The position numbers and the translations under genes were made by a program. Below the pieces are notes generated by a model. The model had not been told where the DNA came from. It did no database searches and saw nothing but the letters and a program-made list of their open reading frames with translations. From Tychonema litorale BBK16 (GTDB lineage Bacteria; Cyanobacteriota; Cyanobacteriia; Cyanobacteriales; Microcoleaceae), in the NCBI RefSeq assembly GCF_021648855.1, contig NZ_JAKJHX010000038.1, forward strand, positions 9,317-39,736: a DNA stretch of 30,420 bases, in the 5' to 3' direction. Positions 15,841-25,195 of this stretch are shown one piece after another. How positions within the stretch are numbered: the stretch's first letter is position 1; each line of letters opens with the position of its first letter.

Positions 15841-17823
15841 CTATGCTTCCTCCTTAATTTTGTTCAAATAAGTGGAAATTGCCTCTGTAGCTAGCTGTGT
15901 GATTGGCTTGCCTTGACGGGCTGCTTCTTCTTTGAGCTCGTTGTAGATTTCATCACGGACGCTAATTCGGCGGCGGACTTTGCCAGGAGTGGCTGTCTCG
16001 TTTCCGTCATCGTTACTAGACGTAACTTCTAATTCATTTATCTCAGTTGTCATCGAGGCAGCAGATTGGTAATTGGTTACAAATTGACGGATAGATTCTA
16101 ACCCGACGCGATCGCAAAAATCGCCAAAACTCTCAGTTAATTGCCGTTTTTGCTTGAAATAAACAAAAATTGGCTCTAAAAAAGCTTCAAAATTATTGAC
16201 GTGCAGCTTTTCCTCAATTGGTTTTGCCAGCCGCGTTTGCGCTGGAGAACCGCCTAGCCAAATCTGGTAAGATTCTGGGGCACTCCCGACAAACCCCAAT
16301 TCTGCCATATAAGGGCGGGCGCACCCATTGGGGCAACCCGTCATCCGCACTACAAAATTTTCGTCTTTTAAACCAACTTTCGTCAAAAGCACCCGAATTC
16401 GTTCTAGGATACTCGGAATCACGCGCTCTGACTCAGTAACCGCCAGCCCACAAGTCGGCATTGCCGGACAAGCCATAGCATAGCGGACTAAGGGATCGAT
16501 CGCAGTTTCGCCCTGAATTCCACATCGCGCCAGAATACTTTGAATTTCTTGTTTGGCTTGTGGCGAAATATCATAAATCAGGATGTTTTGGTGCGGTGTC
16601 ACCAACATCGGTAAGCTATGTTTCTGCACAATTTCCCGCAAAGCAGTTTTTAGCTGGAATGAACCTTCATCCTTAACGCGGCCGTTTTCTACAGAAATGC
16701 CCACAAACAGTTTACCGTCGCCCTGTTCGTGCCACCCTAAGAAATCGATATACTTCCATTCTGGCAACGGTTTAAATGCTTCTAGGGGCTTGCGAAAATA
16801 TTCGGTTACTTTTTCTTGGAACCACTTTACGCCTTTGTCATTGATTAGGTACTTTAAGCGGGCGTGTCTTCTGTCTGTGCGATCGCCATAATCTCTCTGA
16901 GTTGCTACAATTGCCTTGACGAGATCATAAACATCATCCTTGGCAACATAGCAAATCTCATCCGCAACCCGCGCAAAAGTCTCTTCCTTGTTGTGAGTGC
17001 GGCCCAAACCACCGCCAGCAAACACATTAAAACCTTCCAATTCGCCAGCTTCGTTGGTAAATACCACCAAGCTCAAATCCTGAGAGTACAAATCAACCGA
17101 ATTGTCTCCCGGTACTGTCACGGAACACTTGAACTTCCGGGGCATATAATGCTGGCCGTAAATCGGTTCTTGAGCGTCGTCAAATGTTGTACCATTGCCA
17201 TTTGACACTCTTGCAGCTTTCACAGCCGGGTCTTCTTCAGCACTAATTGCCTTTTCCCCATCCAACCAAATTTCGTAATAACCCCCCGTCTGCGGTGTCA
17301 GCAAATCGGCAACATTATTGGCGTATTTCAGCGCATACTCGTATTCTGGGCGATTTTTGTACGGTGCTGGCGGTGCCATGACGTTGCGGTTCAAGTCGCC
17401 GCAAGCCCCCAAGGTTGACCCCATATTTTTAATAATTGAAGAAAACACTGCTTTAAGATTTTTCTTCAGTACCCCGTGCAGTTGGAATCCTTGCCGTGTC
17501 GTGACGCGGAGTGTGTGGTTGCCGTATTCTTCGGATAGCTGATCTAAGGCTAGGTATAATTGCGGGGGAACGAAACCGCCGGGATTGCGGGTACGCAGCA
17601 TGAACTGATAGTCTTTTTCTTGCCCTTTAACTCGATTATCGCGGTTGTCTTGTTGATACGAGCCGTGAAATTTGAGAATCTGAATCCCGTCTTCTGTGAA
17701 GTGGGTGGTTTCTTGTAAAAGTTCAGTCGCAACGGGTTCTCGTAAATAGTTGCTGCGTTCTTTGAGGCCTTCTGATTTAGACGGCTTGCGCGTCGCCGGC
17801 GCTGAAGTGGCAGATGTAGTCAT
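15841..17823 (-). CDS. sir: Ferredoxin-sulfite reductase with C-terminal ribbon-helix-helix tail
   Basis: A 660-residue assimilatory sulfite reductase (sulfite to sulfide with six electrons from ferredoxin; siroheme and a 4Fe-4S cluster). The siroheme-side regions [20 protein letters not shown] and [15 protein letters not shown] are present. The cluster/siroheme ligands are in ACPAMPTCG (C-x5-C) and [10 protein letters not shown] (C-x3-C). The sequences [13 protein letters not shown] and [20 protein letters not shown] mark Sir rather than nitrite reductase. After about residue 600 there is a polar linker and then [22 protein letters not shown] plus [23 protein letters not shown]. This is a basic beta-strand followed by two helices with a short turn, as in CopG/Arc-type ribbon-helix-helix DNA-binding domains. 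The long upstream region with three TTGACAA repeats is probably its control region. Confidence 0.95.
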   Translation of the reverse strand: MTTSATSAPATRKPSKSEGLKERSNYLREPVATELLQETTHFTEDGIQILKFHGSYQQDNRDNRVKGQEKDYQFMLRTRNPGGFVPPQLYLALDQLSEEYGNHTLRVTTRQGFQLHGVLKKNLKAVFSSIIKNMGSTLGACGDLNRNVMAPPAPYKNRPEYEYALKYANNVADLLTPQTGGYYEIWLDGEKAISAEEDPAVKAARVSNGNGTTFDDAQEPIYGQHYMPRKFKCSVTVPGDNSVDLYSQDLSLVVFTNEAGELEGFNVFAGGGLGRTHNKEETFARVADEICYVAKDDVYDLVKAIVATQRDYGDRTDRRHARLKYLINDKGVKWFQEKVTEYFRKPLEAFKPLPEWKYIDFLGWHEQGDGKLFVGISVENGRVKDEGSFQLKTALREIVQKHSLPMLVTPHQNILIYDISPQAKQEIQSILARCGIQGETAIDPLVRYAMACPAMPTCGLAVTESERVIPSILERIRVLLTKVGLKDENFVVRMTGCPNGCARPYMAELGFVGSAPESYQIWLGGSPAQTRLAKPIEEKLHVNNFEAFLEPIFVYFKQKRQLTESFGDFCDRVGLESIRQFVTNYQSAASMTTEINELEVTSSNDDGNETATPGKVRRRISVRDEIYNELKEEAARQGKPITQLATEAISTYLNKIKEEA

Positions 17824-18098
17824 GGGAATGTACAGTGTCCGTTATAATTAGATAAGGATCGGTTTGATATTTCTTGACAATTTTACAGTTGACAAATTTT
17901 GGACTTGACAAATTTCCTCAGAAGTGCTCGATCGGCTCAGTTAACAAATAAGTTAATAACGGTAATCCGATAGGAATTCTGACGGTATTTAATTGTAACA
18001 CGATCGCCCGGTCGCCTTGGGGCTCTAAATAAGACTGTATAGTTCGATCGGCTAATTCCAGGAAACTTTAGAAATACTTAATCTCAACATCTTAAACT
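17824..18098. promoter_or_regulatory. Divergent control region of sir and the CRR7 gene
   Basis: It contains three direct repeats: TTGACAATTTT (17874-17884), TTGACAAATTTT (17889-17900) and TTGACAAATTT (17905-17915), spaced 15-16 bp apart, or about 1.5 helical turns. TTATAATTA (17842-17850) could provide a -10 element for either direction. The repeats look like an operator array or overlapping -35 elements. The regulator is not identifiable. Confidence 0.5.
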
Positions 18099-18347
18099 AT
18101 GTCACTGTATGACGAAGACACATTTGTAGTGTTAGAAACAAACCAACCAGAGCAGTTTTTGACCGTCGCGGAACTGTTAGAAAAGCTGAAAGCAGTTTTA
18201 GCTTCTGGACAGGAAGATTTACCACGGGATGTGCAAAAACTTTCTGGGGTGGAAGCTCAAGCTAAGTATTTAATTGATACTTATTGTGAATTAGATGTCG
18301 GCCCTGGAAAGTTTTTGCAGTGGTACGCAGTGCGTCTGGAAAAGTAA
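18099..18347 (+). CDS. CRR7 family protein (NDH-1 assembly factor)
   Basis: An 82-residue protein of the Chlororespiratory Reduction 7 family (PF12095). The features DTFVVLETNQPEQFLTVAEL, LPRDVQKL, AQAKYLIDTYCELDVGPG and the ending QWYAVRLEK match the family along its full length. In Arabidopsis CRR7 is a stromal factor needed for assembly of chloroplast NDH subcomplex A. The cyanobacterial protein is assumed to do the same for NDH-1, but direct evidence is limited. It is transcribed divergently from sir. Confidence 0.87.
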   Translation: MSLYDEDTFVVLETNQPEQFLTVAELLEKLKAVLASGQEDLPRDVQKLSGVEAQAKYLIDTYCELDVGPGKFLQWYAVRLEK

Positions 18348-18351
18348 TTTT

Positions 18352-18560
18352 GGGAATTGGGAATTGGGCATCGCGCATCGCGCATCGGGCATGGAGAATT
18401 GGTTATTAGAACCAACAAGTAACAAATAGCAAATAACAACAAACAAATAAAATAATAACCAACAACTAACTCATGCCCCATGCCCTATGCCCAATTCCCA
18501 ATTAATAACCAACAACTAACTCATGCCCTATGCCCTATGCCCTATACCCCATTCCCAAAG
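18352..18560. repeat. STRR cluster with a 50-bp duplicated block
   Basis: GGGAATTGGGAATTGGG and GCATCGC units (18352-18395) are followed by two near-identical blocks beginning TAATAACCAACAACTAACTC, at 18453 and 18503. Each block runs into ATGCCCTATGCCC heptads. The exact 50-bp offset shows a tandem duplication. No gene is present. Confidence 0.85.
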
Positions 18561-18561
18561 A

Positions 18562-18942
18562 TTATTCTTCCAACTGTTGAACCGATGAGACTTCAACTGC
18601 GGTAACATCGATCGTACCGGGCGGAGTCAAGCGAATAAATTGACCTTGTTCTACCTTCAGAGGTTCACCGCAGTTGGAACACTGACACTGAGTTTGATTT
18701 AAAGCCGTAAGTTCGTATTGACAGACGGGACACTTACCTTCAACTAAATTGCGTTTCAGCCACCACTGGAATGCGAAAACTGCAATTACAGGTGTTATCA
18801 GCAAAAAAAGCACTAAAATAAAAATCGATTTAACTATCCAACCCAAACCCAGTGATGCCAACAGCCATGCAATACCTAGCAGTACCAGCCAATTGCTAAT
18901 AGCGGGTAGCTTAAAAGATATTTTTGGGGTGCCTTGGTTCAC
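18562..18942 (-). CDS. Two-TM membrane protein with cytoplasmic zinc ribbon
   Basis: A 126-residue protein. Two closely spaced membrane helices (about residues 17-36 and 37-60) are followed by a zinc ribbon made of CPVCQYELTALNQTQCQCSNCGEPL (CxxC...CxxC near 70-93) and an acidic Val/Ser-rich tail. Such proteins are conserved in cyanobacteria without a known function. The arrangement puts the zinc ribbon on the cytoplasmic side. Confidence 0.75.
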   Translation of the reverse strand: MNQGTPKISFKLPAISNWLVLLGIAWLLASLGLGWIVKSIFILVLFLLITPVIAVFAFQWWLKRNLVEGKCPVCQYELTALNQTQCQCSNCGEPLKVEQGQFIRLTPPGTIDVTAVEVSSVQQLEE

Positions 18943-19060
18943 GATCGTCTCCTTGGGTGTCTTTGCTGGTAAGTATAGTGAGATCCTACTAAGAATTTCA
19001 GGTGAATGTGGGAGCTAACATTCCCATTGTACATCGCGAAACCACTATTTATGCCAGCAC

Positions 19061-20215
19061 TCAATCTGGTGGAAGTATGTTTAAAATCCCTGCTACAGAT
19101 TGACAAAGGGATTCAAAACTAAACACTGCGATGGTTTCTTCCCTCAAGAAGTTGCGATCGCACCTTCTGTCCTCTCCCTTCAACATTTCGATACAAGCAA
19201 CCGCTACTGCGCCTTGATTTCGATGAGAAACTCTCCATCCCAGTTTACCATCTTGCAGCGGATCTGCCGATCCGTCCGCGTCTCCTGCAAGTACCGGTAA
19301 TCCACAAGCAAGCGCTTCCAAATAAACTATCCCAAACCCTTCTTGAGAAGGCATCACATAAGCATCAGCAAGTCGGTAATGTGCTGCTAAATTTTCTGTT
19401 GGTACAAAACCCGCAAATATTACTCTTTCGACAACTCCCAAATTGAGGGCAAGTTGCGTTAACCTCGATCGGTCATCTCCTCTGCCAATCACTAAGTATT
19501 TCACATTCGGGAAAGTTTTGGCTATTTGCGGCAAAGCTTGAATTGTGACATCAACGCCTTTGTAAATATCAGTCGATCGCAATCTGGCGACAGTCATCAA
19601 TATCTTAGCACCAGTCAGATTGTATTTTGCCAATAACTCCTCAGATTTTGGCCCGATCGCAAATATATCACCATCTACGACACAAGGCACTATCTGGAAT
19701 TTGGCAGGATTTAATTGATTGTTGCAGCAAGTGCGATCGCGCGTACATCTGCTAATCGTCCAAATGCGATCGGCTTTGCTCAGGGCTATTTGATATTTGG
19801 GTGGAAGTGTTTCCCAAACTTCCTTGCCATAGGTTAAAATCGTGTAGGGAATTCCCAAAGGTTCGCACAAAGTTTGAATCAACGGTGCGAGGTTAATGTG
19901 ACCGCAGAAAACTCGTTCAGGGCGTTTTTTGACTAAGTTAATCAGTATTTTAGCTGCAAAATTCAGACGACCAAACCAAACTGGATCAGTTTTGAGGTAA
20001 TCAAATCTAAGATTTTTTGACTCGAAGGGATTTTGGCAGTCTGGGGAATCTCGCAATAGCAAAACTTCTGCTTGTGGCAGACAGTCTGTCTCTGCGGTAA
20101 CAGATAGGTAAGCTTTCAGGATGTCTTGAACGTAGGATTGAATCCCACCTTCACTGGAAAATATTTCTAGGAAGCAGAATAGGTAATTTGGCGATCGCCT
20201 CTGGGATTTACGCAT
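19061..20215 (-). CDS. Glycosyltransferase family 4 (GT-B fold)
   Basis: A 384-residue retaining glycosyltransferase. The acceptor-side N-terminal domain begins with FSSEGGIQSYVQDILKAYL (glycine-rich loop). The donor-side domain carries ILMTVARLRSTDIYKGVD, VIGRGDDRSRL and the E-x7-E motif in EGFGIVYLEALACGLPVLAG near 290-310, followed by DPLQDGKLGWRV. It is typical of enzymes that add hexoses to lipids or exopolysaccharides. It is separated from the export operon at 145-4787, so the acceptor cannot be assigned. The gene stands alone on its strand. Confidence 0.88.
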   Translation of the reverse strand: MRKSQRRSPNYLFCFLEIFSSEGGIQSYVQDILKAYLSVTAETDCLPQAEVLLLRDSPDCQNPFESKNLRFDYLKTDPVWFGRLNFAAKILINLVKKRPERVFCGHINLAPLIQTLCEPLGIPYTILTYGKEVWETLPPKYQIALSKADRIWTISRCTRDRTCCNNQLNPAKFQIVPCVVDGDIFAIGPKSEELLAKYNLTGAKILMTVARLRSTDIYKGVDVTIQALPQIAKTFPNVKYLVIGRGDDRSRLTQLALNLGVVERVIFAGFVPTENLAAHYRLADAYVMPSQEGFGIVYLEALACGLPVLAGDADGSADPLQDGKLGWRVSHRNQGAVAVACIEMLKGEDRRCDRNFLREETIAVFSFESLCQSVAGILNILPPD

Positions 20216-20280
20216 TGACAGTACAGAAAACTGTTGGTGTAGAGTTATTTAGGGAAAAAGGGCGATCGTACATTAATCAG

Positions 20281-20361
20281 AATTATTAGTTAGAAATTAG
20301 GAGACGGCAGTGCCGTGTCCCTACAATTAATCGGGTAGGGAAACGGCACTGCCGTCTCCTC
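20281..20361. repeat. GGAGACGGCA inverted repeat, copy A (downstream of RTX gene)
   Basis: Arms 20299-20324 and 20335-20360 pair almost completely (AGGAGACGGCAGTGCCGTG, then TCCCTAC; the inverse follows after a 10-nt loop). Together with AATTATTAGT at its left it matches 22211-22294 in the same orientation. A third member of the family is at 27381-27448. Confidence 0.88.
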
Positions 20362-20387
20362 ATCATTCCGGTGCAGCCGGAATTGAT
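20362..20387. repeat. ATTCCGG hairpin repeat, copy 2
   Basis: ATCATTCCGG-TGCAG-CCGGAATTGAT is the inverse-oriented relative of 4810-4828. It abuts the larger inverted repeat to its left, as the degenerate copy at 27451-27480 does, so the two repeats may travel together. Confidence 0.75.
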
Positions 20388-20420
20388 ATGATTTAGGATT
20401 TCTATATCTCCAAACTCTCT

Positions 20421-22127
20421 CTAACCAGAGATGAATTTTTCAGAACCGAGCAGATTGGGAGCAACACCTCTCAAAACAGCTAAAACTTCATCACTGCCAG
20501 CTATTCCAATTAATGTGCCGTTAGCACCAGGGGAAATAGATAGCTCTTCAAAGGTTAAGTCATTGATTAATTGAATGATATCTTGACCGTTGCCGAAATC
20601 AGAAATGGTATCAACTCCGAACCCCGCACCTAAAATAAATACATCGTTGCCCACGCCACCGATCAGATTATCGTCACCCAAGCCACCGTTGAGCGTGTCA
20701 AAGCCTTTGCCGCCGAGAAGGATATCATCGTCGTCGTCGCCATTGAGGATATCGTTGCCCCGCAAACCTGCGATCGCATCATCGCCGTTCAAACCGTTGA
20801 TCGTATCGTTACCGGGAGTGCCTGTGAGGTTGTCGTCGATCGAAGTGCCGTTGATGACCTTTGGAGGGTTATTGATGCTGCCTGGAGTGATGCCGATATC
20901 AGCAACAAAGGCATCTGTGGCATTGTTCGTATCCCCCGGCACTAGGTTGGAGAGATCGGATTGAAAAGCTACAAACTTTCCGTCGGCTGAGATGGAGGGA
21001 GCACGGGATACCTCGCCCGGAGGCTTTGGTAAGTCACCAGAGACGCGGGTAGTGGTCTTGGTTAACAAGTCTCGCACGAAGATATCTGGTTGATTGTTCG
21101 TATCCTCCGGGACGAGGTTAGAGGCATCAGATTTAAACACCACAAACCTGCCGTCGGCTGAGATGGAAGAAATACCGGAGGAGGAGTTCCCCTGATTGCC
21201 TGCTGAGTTAACAGAGACGAGGGTAGTAGTCTTGGTTGACAAGTCCCGCACGAAAATATCTGGTTGATTGTTAGTATCCCCCGGCACGAGGTTGGAGCTA
21301 AAAGATCTAAACGCTACAAACCTGCCGTCGGCTGAGATGGAGGGTATGCCGGAGAAGTTTTTCCCCAGATTGCCTGCTAAGTCAACTGAGACATCGGTAG
21401 TGGTGTTGGTTGACAAGTCTCGGACGAAGATGTTCTGTTTATTGGAATCATCAAACCCCGGAAATATTTGGTCGGAGTCTGTAGACTCAAACGCCACAAA
21501 CCTTCCGTCGGCTGAGATGGAGGGATTGCCGGAAAAAAAGCCCTTCCTCTGACTGCCTGTTGAGTCTACAGAGACGGGGGTAATGGTATTGGCTAGCAGG
21601 TCACGCACAAAGATATCTGATGTGTTATATTTCACGTTAGCAACACGAGAAGCAAACGCCACAAACCTCCCGTTGGATGAGATAGATGGACTTCCACTCT
21701 CGAATGTTTGTCCCTGATCTGCTGAATTAACAGAGACGCGGGTGGTGGTATTGGTTAACAAGTCCCGCACGAAGATGTTGTTACCAGGACCAGTGTTAGT
21801 ATTCCCCGGCACGAGGTTGGAGGCAAAAGAGCTAAATGCCACAAACCTGCCGTCGGCTGAGATGGAGGAACTGCCTGAGAAGCTGTTCCCCTGATTGCCT
21901 GCTGAATTAACAGAGACGCGGGTGGTGGTATTGGTTAACAAGTTCCGCACGAAGATGTCTGGTGCATCGTTAGTATCCCCCGGCACGAGGTTGGAAGCAA
22001 AAGATATAAACGCTACAAACCTGCCGTCGGCTGAGATGGAGGGATCACCGCCAATGTCACCACGATTGTTGGGGTTAACGTTCCCCTCATTTCCTGCTGA
22101 GTCAACTGAGACACGAGTAATAGTCAT
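20421..22127 (-). CDS. Seven-bladed PD40/TolB-like propeller with C-terminal RTX repeats
   Basis: A calcium-binding, probably secreted protein of about 568 residues. Seven tandem blades, each of the form SISADGRFVAF(x)SxxSNLVPGDTN(x)PDIFVRDL, make a complete seven-bladed propeller of the PD40/TolB type. A hemolysin-type (RTX) block follows, with GNDTINGLNGDDAIAGLRGN and GGLGDDNLIGGVGNDVF, then DTISDFGNGQDIIQL. There is no N-terminal signal peptide, and RTX C-termini usually direct type I secretion. An ATG at 22127 (MTITRVSVDS) is preferred to a TTG at 22175. No T1SS genes are adjacent. Near-identical direct repeats flank the gene on both sides. Its role (adhesion, surface layer or other) is unknown. 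Confidence 0.85.
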   Translation of the reverse strand: MTITRVSVDSAGNEGNVNPNNRGDIGGDPSISADGRFVAFISFASNLVPGDTNDAPDIFVRNLLTNTTTRVSVNSAGNQGNSFSGSSSISADGRFVAFSSFASNLVPGNTNTGPGNNIFVRDLLTNTTTRVSVNSADQGQTFESGSPSISSNGRFVAFASRVANVKYNTSDIFVRDLLANTITPVSVDSTGSQRKGFFSGNPSISADGRFVAFESTDSDQIFPGFDDSNKQNIFVRDLSTNTTTDVSVDLAGNLGKNFSGIPSISADGRFVAFRSFSSNLVPGDTNNQPDIFVRDLSTKTTTLVSVNSAGNQGNSSSGISSISADGRFVVFKSDASNLVPEDTNNQPDIFVRDLLTKTTTRVSGDLPKPPGEVSRAPSISADGKFVAFQSDLSNLVPGDTNNATDAFVADIGITPGSINNPPKVINGTSIDDNLTGTPGNDTINGLNGDDAIAGLRGNDILNGDDDDDILLGGKGFDTLNGGLGDDNLIGGVGNDVFILGAGFGVDTISDFGNGQDIIQLINDLTFEELSISPGANGTLIGIAGSDEVLAVLRGVAPNLLGSEKFISG

Positions 22128-22175
22128 AAGTTTTGATATTGCGATACTTTTTGATTTCGACACTATAACTGTCAA

Positions 22176-22554
22176 CTCTCGATCTTTTAGATTGTTGCTA
22201 TTTGCGCCGGAATTATTAGTAGCCGAAATTAGGAGACGGCACTGCCGTGTCCCTACAATTAATCACAGTAGGGACACGGCACTGCCGTCTCCTCTATTTC
22301 AGCCGTCTCCTCTATTTCAGAATTTACGCACAAAAAACCCGGCCATCGCTGGCTGGGGTAGAAAAATTATCAGGGTGCATCTACTAATGTTTGTACTATA
22401 GCACAACTTTATGGGGTGTCACCCATCATGGGTGATACCAAGTACATATTTTCAATCAGAATAAATTATGATTAAGTACGCAAATGATTGACAAAACTTC
22501 TATGTCTATTTTTTTGCCCCCAATCACTTAAAATTTGGAATTTAGAATAAATCT
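22176..22554. other. Intergenic region between RTX gene and serS
   Basis: About 380 bp that contains the second GGAGACGGCA inverted repeat (22211-22294), a partial extra unit (AGCCGTCTCCTCTATTTCAG, 22301-22320) and an AT-rich stretch before the serS start. No gene was found. Confidence 0.6.
22211..22294. repeat. GGAGACGGCA inverted repeat, copy B (upstream of RTX gene)
   Basis: Arms 22231-22256 and 22268-22293 pair closely. The segment is near-identical to 20281-20361 and in the same orientation, so the propeller/RTX gene is bracketed by direct copies about 1.93 kb apart. A truncated extra arm follows at 22301-22320. Confidence 0.88.
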
Positions 22555-23835
22555 GTGCTAGACCTCAAATTAATCCGAGAAAACCCGCAAGCCGTACAGG
22601 AAAGCCTCAACCTTCGCGGAGGCCAGTATGAAATTCAGCCGATCGTACAACTAGACAAACAGCAGCGGGAGTTGGAAGGTAAGCGATCGCAACTACAAGC
22701 CCGCAGCAACGAAATTGCCAAACTCATCGGCCAAAAAAGGAAAGCGGGTTTAACCCTCGAATCTCCCGAAGTTCACCAATTGCAAGCAGAAGGCAACGCA
22801 GTCGGCACCGAATCCAACGAATTACAAGCACAAGAAAAAGAGTTAAAAGCTCAAATAGAAGCCCTATTATTGCCACTACCTAACTTGCCTAGCTCGTCAA
22901 GCCCGATCGGCAAAAATGAAAATGAAAACGTCGAAATACGGAAGTGGGGAGACGAATACATTCCCCAAAACTCCGGTATTTTACCCCACTGGGAAATCGG
23001 GGAAAAATTAGGGATACTCAACTTTGAACGCGCTGTAAAAATCTCTCAACCTCGCTTTGTTACATTGATTGGAGCAGGTGCGGCGCTGGAAAGAGCAATT
23101 ATTCAATTCATGCTCGACAGGCACATAAAAGCAGGTTATGTAGAAGTAATTCCCCCACTTTTAGTCAACACCGAATCTCTCACAGCAACAGGTCAATTAC
23201 CAAAATTTGCTGAAGAAAGCTTTAAGTGTGACCAAGATGATTTGTGGCTAATTCCTACTTCCGAAGTTCCGGTAGTCAACCTGTATCGAGATGAAATCTT
23301 GACAGCAGAACAGTTGCCAATTTATCACTGTTCCTTCACTCCTTGTTTTCGCCGCGAAGCTGGTAGTTACGGCAAAGATACCAGGGGATTAATTCGATTG
23401 CACCAATTTAACAAAGTCGAATTGGTGAAACTCGTGCATCCGAGTACCTCCGAGGCAGAGCACGAAAAATTAGTGCAAGATGCCGAAGGAGTTTTGCAGG
23501 CGCTGAAATTGCCTTATCGCGCGATCGCACTTTGTACTGGAGACTTAGGTTTCGCCGCAGCAAAAACCTACGATTTAGAGGTGTGGCTGCCATCTGCGGG
23601 CAAATACCGCGAGATTTCGAGTTGTTCCAATGTCGCCGATTTTCAAGCACGACGGGCAAATATTCGCTTCAAAGAAGCGGGTAAAAAAGGCACTCAATTC
23701 GTGCACGCGCTGAACGGTTCCGGTTTAGCTATCGGTCGCACAATGGCCGCAATTTTGGAGAATTATCAGCAGCCAGATGGTACTATAAAAGTGCCGGAAG
23801 TCTTACAACCATATTTGGGACGCGAAGTTTTATAG
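22555..23835 (+). CDS. serS: Seryl-tRNA synthetase
   Basis: A 426-residue class II synthetase that charges tRNA-Ser. The N-terminal [22 protein letters not shown] and the coiled-coil arm (about 30-110, rich in Gln/Glu/Leu) bind the tRNA. The catalytic core contains motif 2 [15 protein letters not shown], the [10 protein letters not shown] segment and motif 3 [18 protein letters not shown]. The length is normal. The start is a GTG at 22555, which matches the conserved N-terminus of the family, and no ATG fits better. No strong ribosome site is visible. It is presumably a single-gene unit. Confidence 0.97.
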   Translation: MLDLKLIRENPQAVQESLNLRGGQYEIQPIVQLDKQQRELEGKRSQLQARSNEIAKLIGQKRKAGLTLESPEVHQLQAEGNAVGTESNELQAQEKELKAQIEALLLPLPNLPSSSSPIGKNENENVEIRKWGDEYIPQNSGILPHWEIGEKLGILNFERAVKISQPRFVTLIGAGAALERAIIQFMLDRHIKAGYVEVIPPLLVNTESLTATGQLPKFAEESFKCDQDDLWLIPTSEVPVVNLYRDEILTAEQLPIYHCSFTPCFRREAGSYGKDTRGLIRLHQFNKVELVKLVHPSTSEAEHEKLVQDAEGVLQALKLPYRAIALCTGDLGFAAAKTYDLEVWLPSAGKYREISSCSNVADFQARRANIRFKEAGKKGTQFVHALNGSGLAIGRTMAAILENYQQPDGTIKVPEVLQPYLGREVL

Positions 23836-23926
23836 CTGGACGGCATTTTCCACAAGACAAATTTAGGAAATTAAAGCTGTCCTGGAAGGGGGAGGCTTTA
23901 AACCCATTTTTTTTGCTAAGGTAAAG

Positions 23927-24610
23927 ATGTTTATCAAAGATCGCCCTTACAAACCTATGGTGCTATTTGGATTTGGCAAAAAGTCGAGCCTCCCCTCTGC
24001 CCAAGACGCATTGCCGGGAAGAGCACAGTCTATGTCGGTATCGGCAAATCACTTTGTGAATGGCAACCCGATCAAACCTCCTTTTCCAACTGGTATGGAA
24101 ACTGCGGTGTTTGGCTTGGGCTGTTTTTGGGGAGCAGAACGGAAATTTTGGCAGGAAAAAGGAGTTTTTTCGACCGCAGTTGGCTATGCGGCGGGGCTCA
24201 CTCCCAACCCTACTTACAACGAAGTTTGCAGTGGGATGACGGGACATAATGAAGTGGTTTTAGTTGTGTTCGATCCTAAAATCATTAGTTACGAAGCACT
24301 CCTCAAAGTTTTTTGGGAAAGCCATAATCCGACTCAAGGAATGCGTCAGGGCAATGATTCTGGTACTCAGTATCGATCGGGTATTTACACATATTCTGCT
24401 AGCCAAATGCAGCTAGCAGAAGCATCGCGAGATGCCTATCAGCAAGCTCTGACACCAGCCGGTTACGGCAAAATTACTACTGAAATTATTGAGGCTCCTG
24501 AGTTTTATTACGCAGAAATCTATCATCAGCAGTATCTTGCTAAAAACCCTAACGGCTATTGTGGTTTGGGCGGTACAAAAGTTTGTTTGCCTGCAATGTC
24601 TCAAGCTTAA
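23927..24610 (+). CDS. msrA: Peptide-methionine (S)-S-oxide reductase MsrA
   Basis: A 227-residue repair enzyme that reduces methionine-S-sulfoxide in proteins. The active-site motif [13 protein letters not shown] has the catalytic Cys66. [37 protein letters not shown] and the [17 protein letters not shown] stretch (which includes a probable resolving Cys) follow. About 50 residues precede the core, including [19 protein letters not shown], as is usual in cyanobacterial MsrA. An internal Met at 23957 is an alternative start. AAGG precedes the first ATG. Confidence 0.95.
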   Translation: MFIKDRPYKPMVLFGFGKKSSLPSAQDALPGRAQSMSVSANHFVNGNPIKPPFPTGMETAVFGLGCFWGAERKFWQEKGVFSTAVGYAAGLTPNPTYNEVCSGMTGHNEVVLVVFDPKIISYEALLKVFWESHNPTQGMRQGNDSGTQYRSGIYTYSASQMQLAEASRDAYQQALTPAGYGKITTEIIEAPEFYYAEIYHQQYLAKNPNGYCGLGGTKVCLPAMSQA

Positions 24611-24644
24611 AGCTTTTAAAATTGAGATTTTGCATTCATTTTTA

Positions 24645-24806
24645 GGAACAGGCAAGATGCCTATTCCACAATCTATAAAGTTTATTGTGGGGTGGGAATT
24701 TTGCCCGCCATAGCAAGGCAAATAGGGAACAGGCAAGATGCCTATTCCACAATTTATAAAATTTATTGTGGGATGGTATTTTGCCCGCCACAGCAAGGCA
24801 AATAGG
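24645..24806. repeat. Two tandem 81-bp copies of a double-hairpin repeat
   Basis: Copies at 24645-24725 and 24726-24806 differ at only a few positions. Each has one hairpin built on AGGCA-AGA-TGCCT and a second on CCACAAT/ATTGTGG, followed by TTTTGCCCGCCA. Reading frames that cross them on the minus strand merely translate the repeat twice (IGILPVP). Confidence 0.9.
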
Positions 24807-24827
24807 CTAGTGAGAAACAGGTAAAAG

Positions 24828-25133
24828 ATGCTGACGGCTGTTGTAATTATCAATCTACTAATATCTCTGTTTTGCTTTTACATAGCTGCGAAAGTGTGGA
24901 AAGTGCAGCGGATAATCGAACGTTTTGAAAGCAGAATTATCGCAATTAATCGCTGTACTAGCAATGTCTTGATCAAATCTCCAAATTTCCTTGCCAAAAG
25001 ACAGCAAGCCGCACGCCAACTGCGACGGAATTATTTAGAACTGGAATTGCAACTACAACAGGTTCAGCAACTTTTGGGATTGTTGGGTTTAGGACGGAGG
25101 TTTTGGCGATCGCGCGATCGACCTTTAAGATAA
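24828..25133 (+). CDS. Small membrane-anchored coiled-coil protein
   Basis: A 101-residue protein. One N-terminal membrane helix (LTAVVIINLLISLFCFYIAAKVW) is followed by a basic region, then a Gln/Leu-rich amphipathic helix (ELELQLQQVQQLLGLL) and an Arg-rich end. It is the first of three adjacent plus-strand genes for small membrane-associated proteins. No family is recognised. Confidence 0.7.
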   Translation: MLTAVVIINLLISLFCFYIAAKVWKVQRIIERFESRIIAINRCTSNVLIKSPNFLAKRQQAARQLRRNYLELELQLQQVQQLLGLLGLGRRFWRSRDRPLR

Positions 25134-25195
25134 CTGGAAGTAGCTAAAATTGCCAAAACCCCCCTAAAATTGCTGTATGGAGAGAAGCTATAAAA

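Noticed and set aside
22128..22175. TTG start and 16-residue extension of the propeller/RTX protein
   Set aside because: The following ATG at 22127 (MTITRVSV) leads directly into the blades. The extension has no signal-peptide features.
24413..24853. 146-codon minus-strand frame across the 81-bp repeats
   Set aside because: It overlaps msrA and translates the duplicated repeat twice (IGILPVP), so it is an artefact of the repeat.
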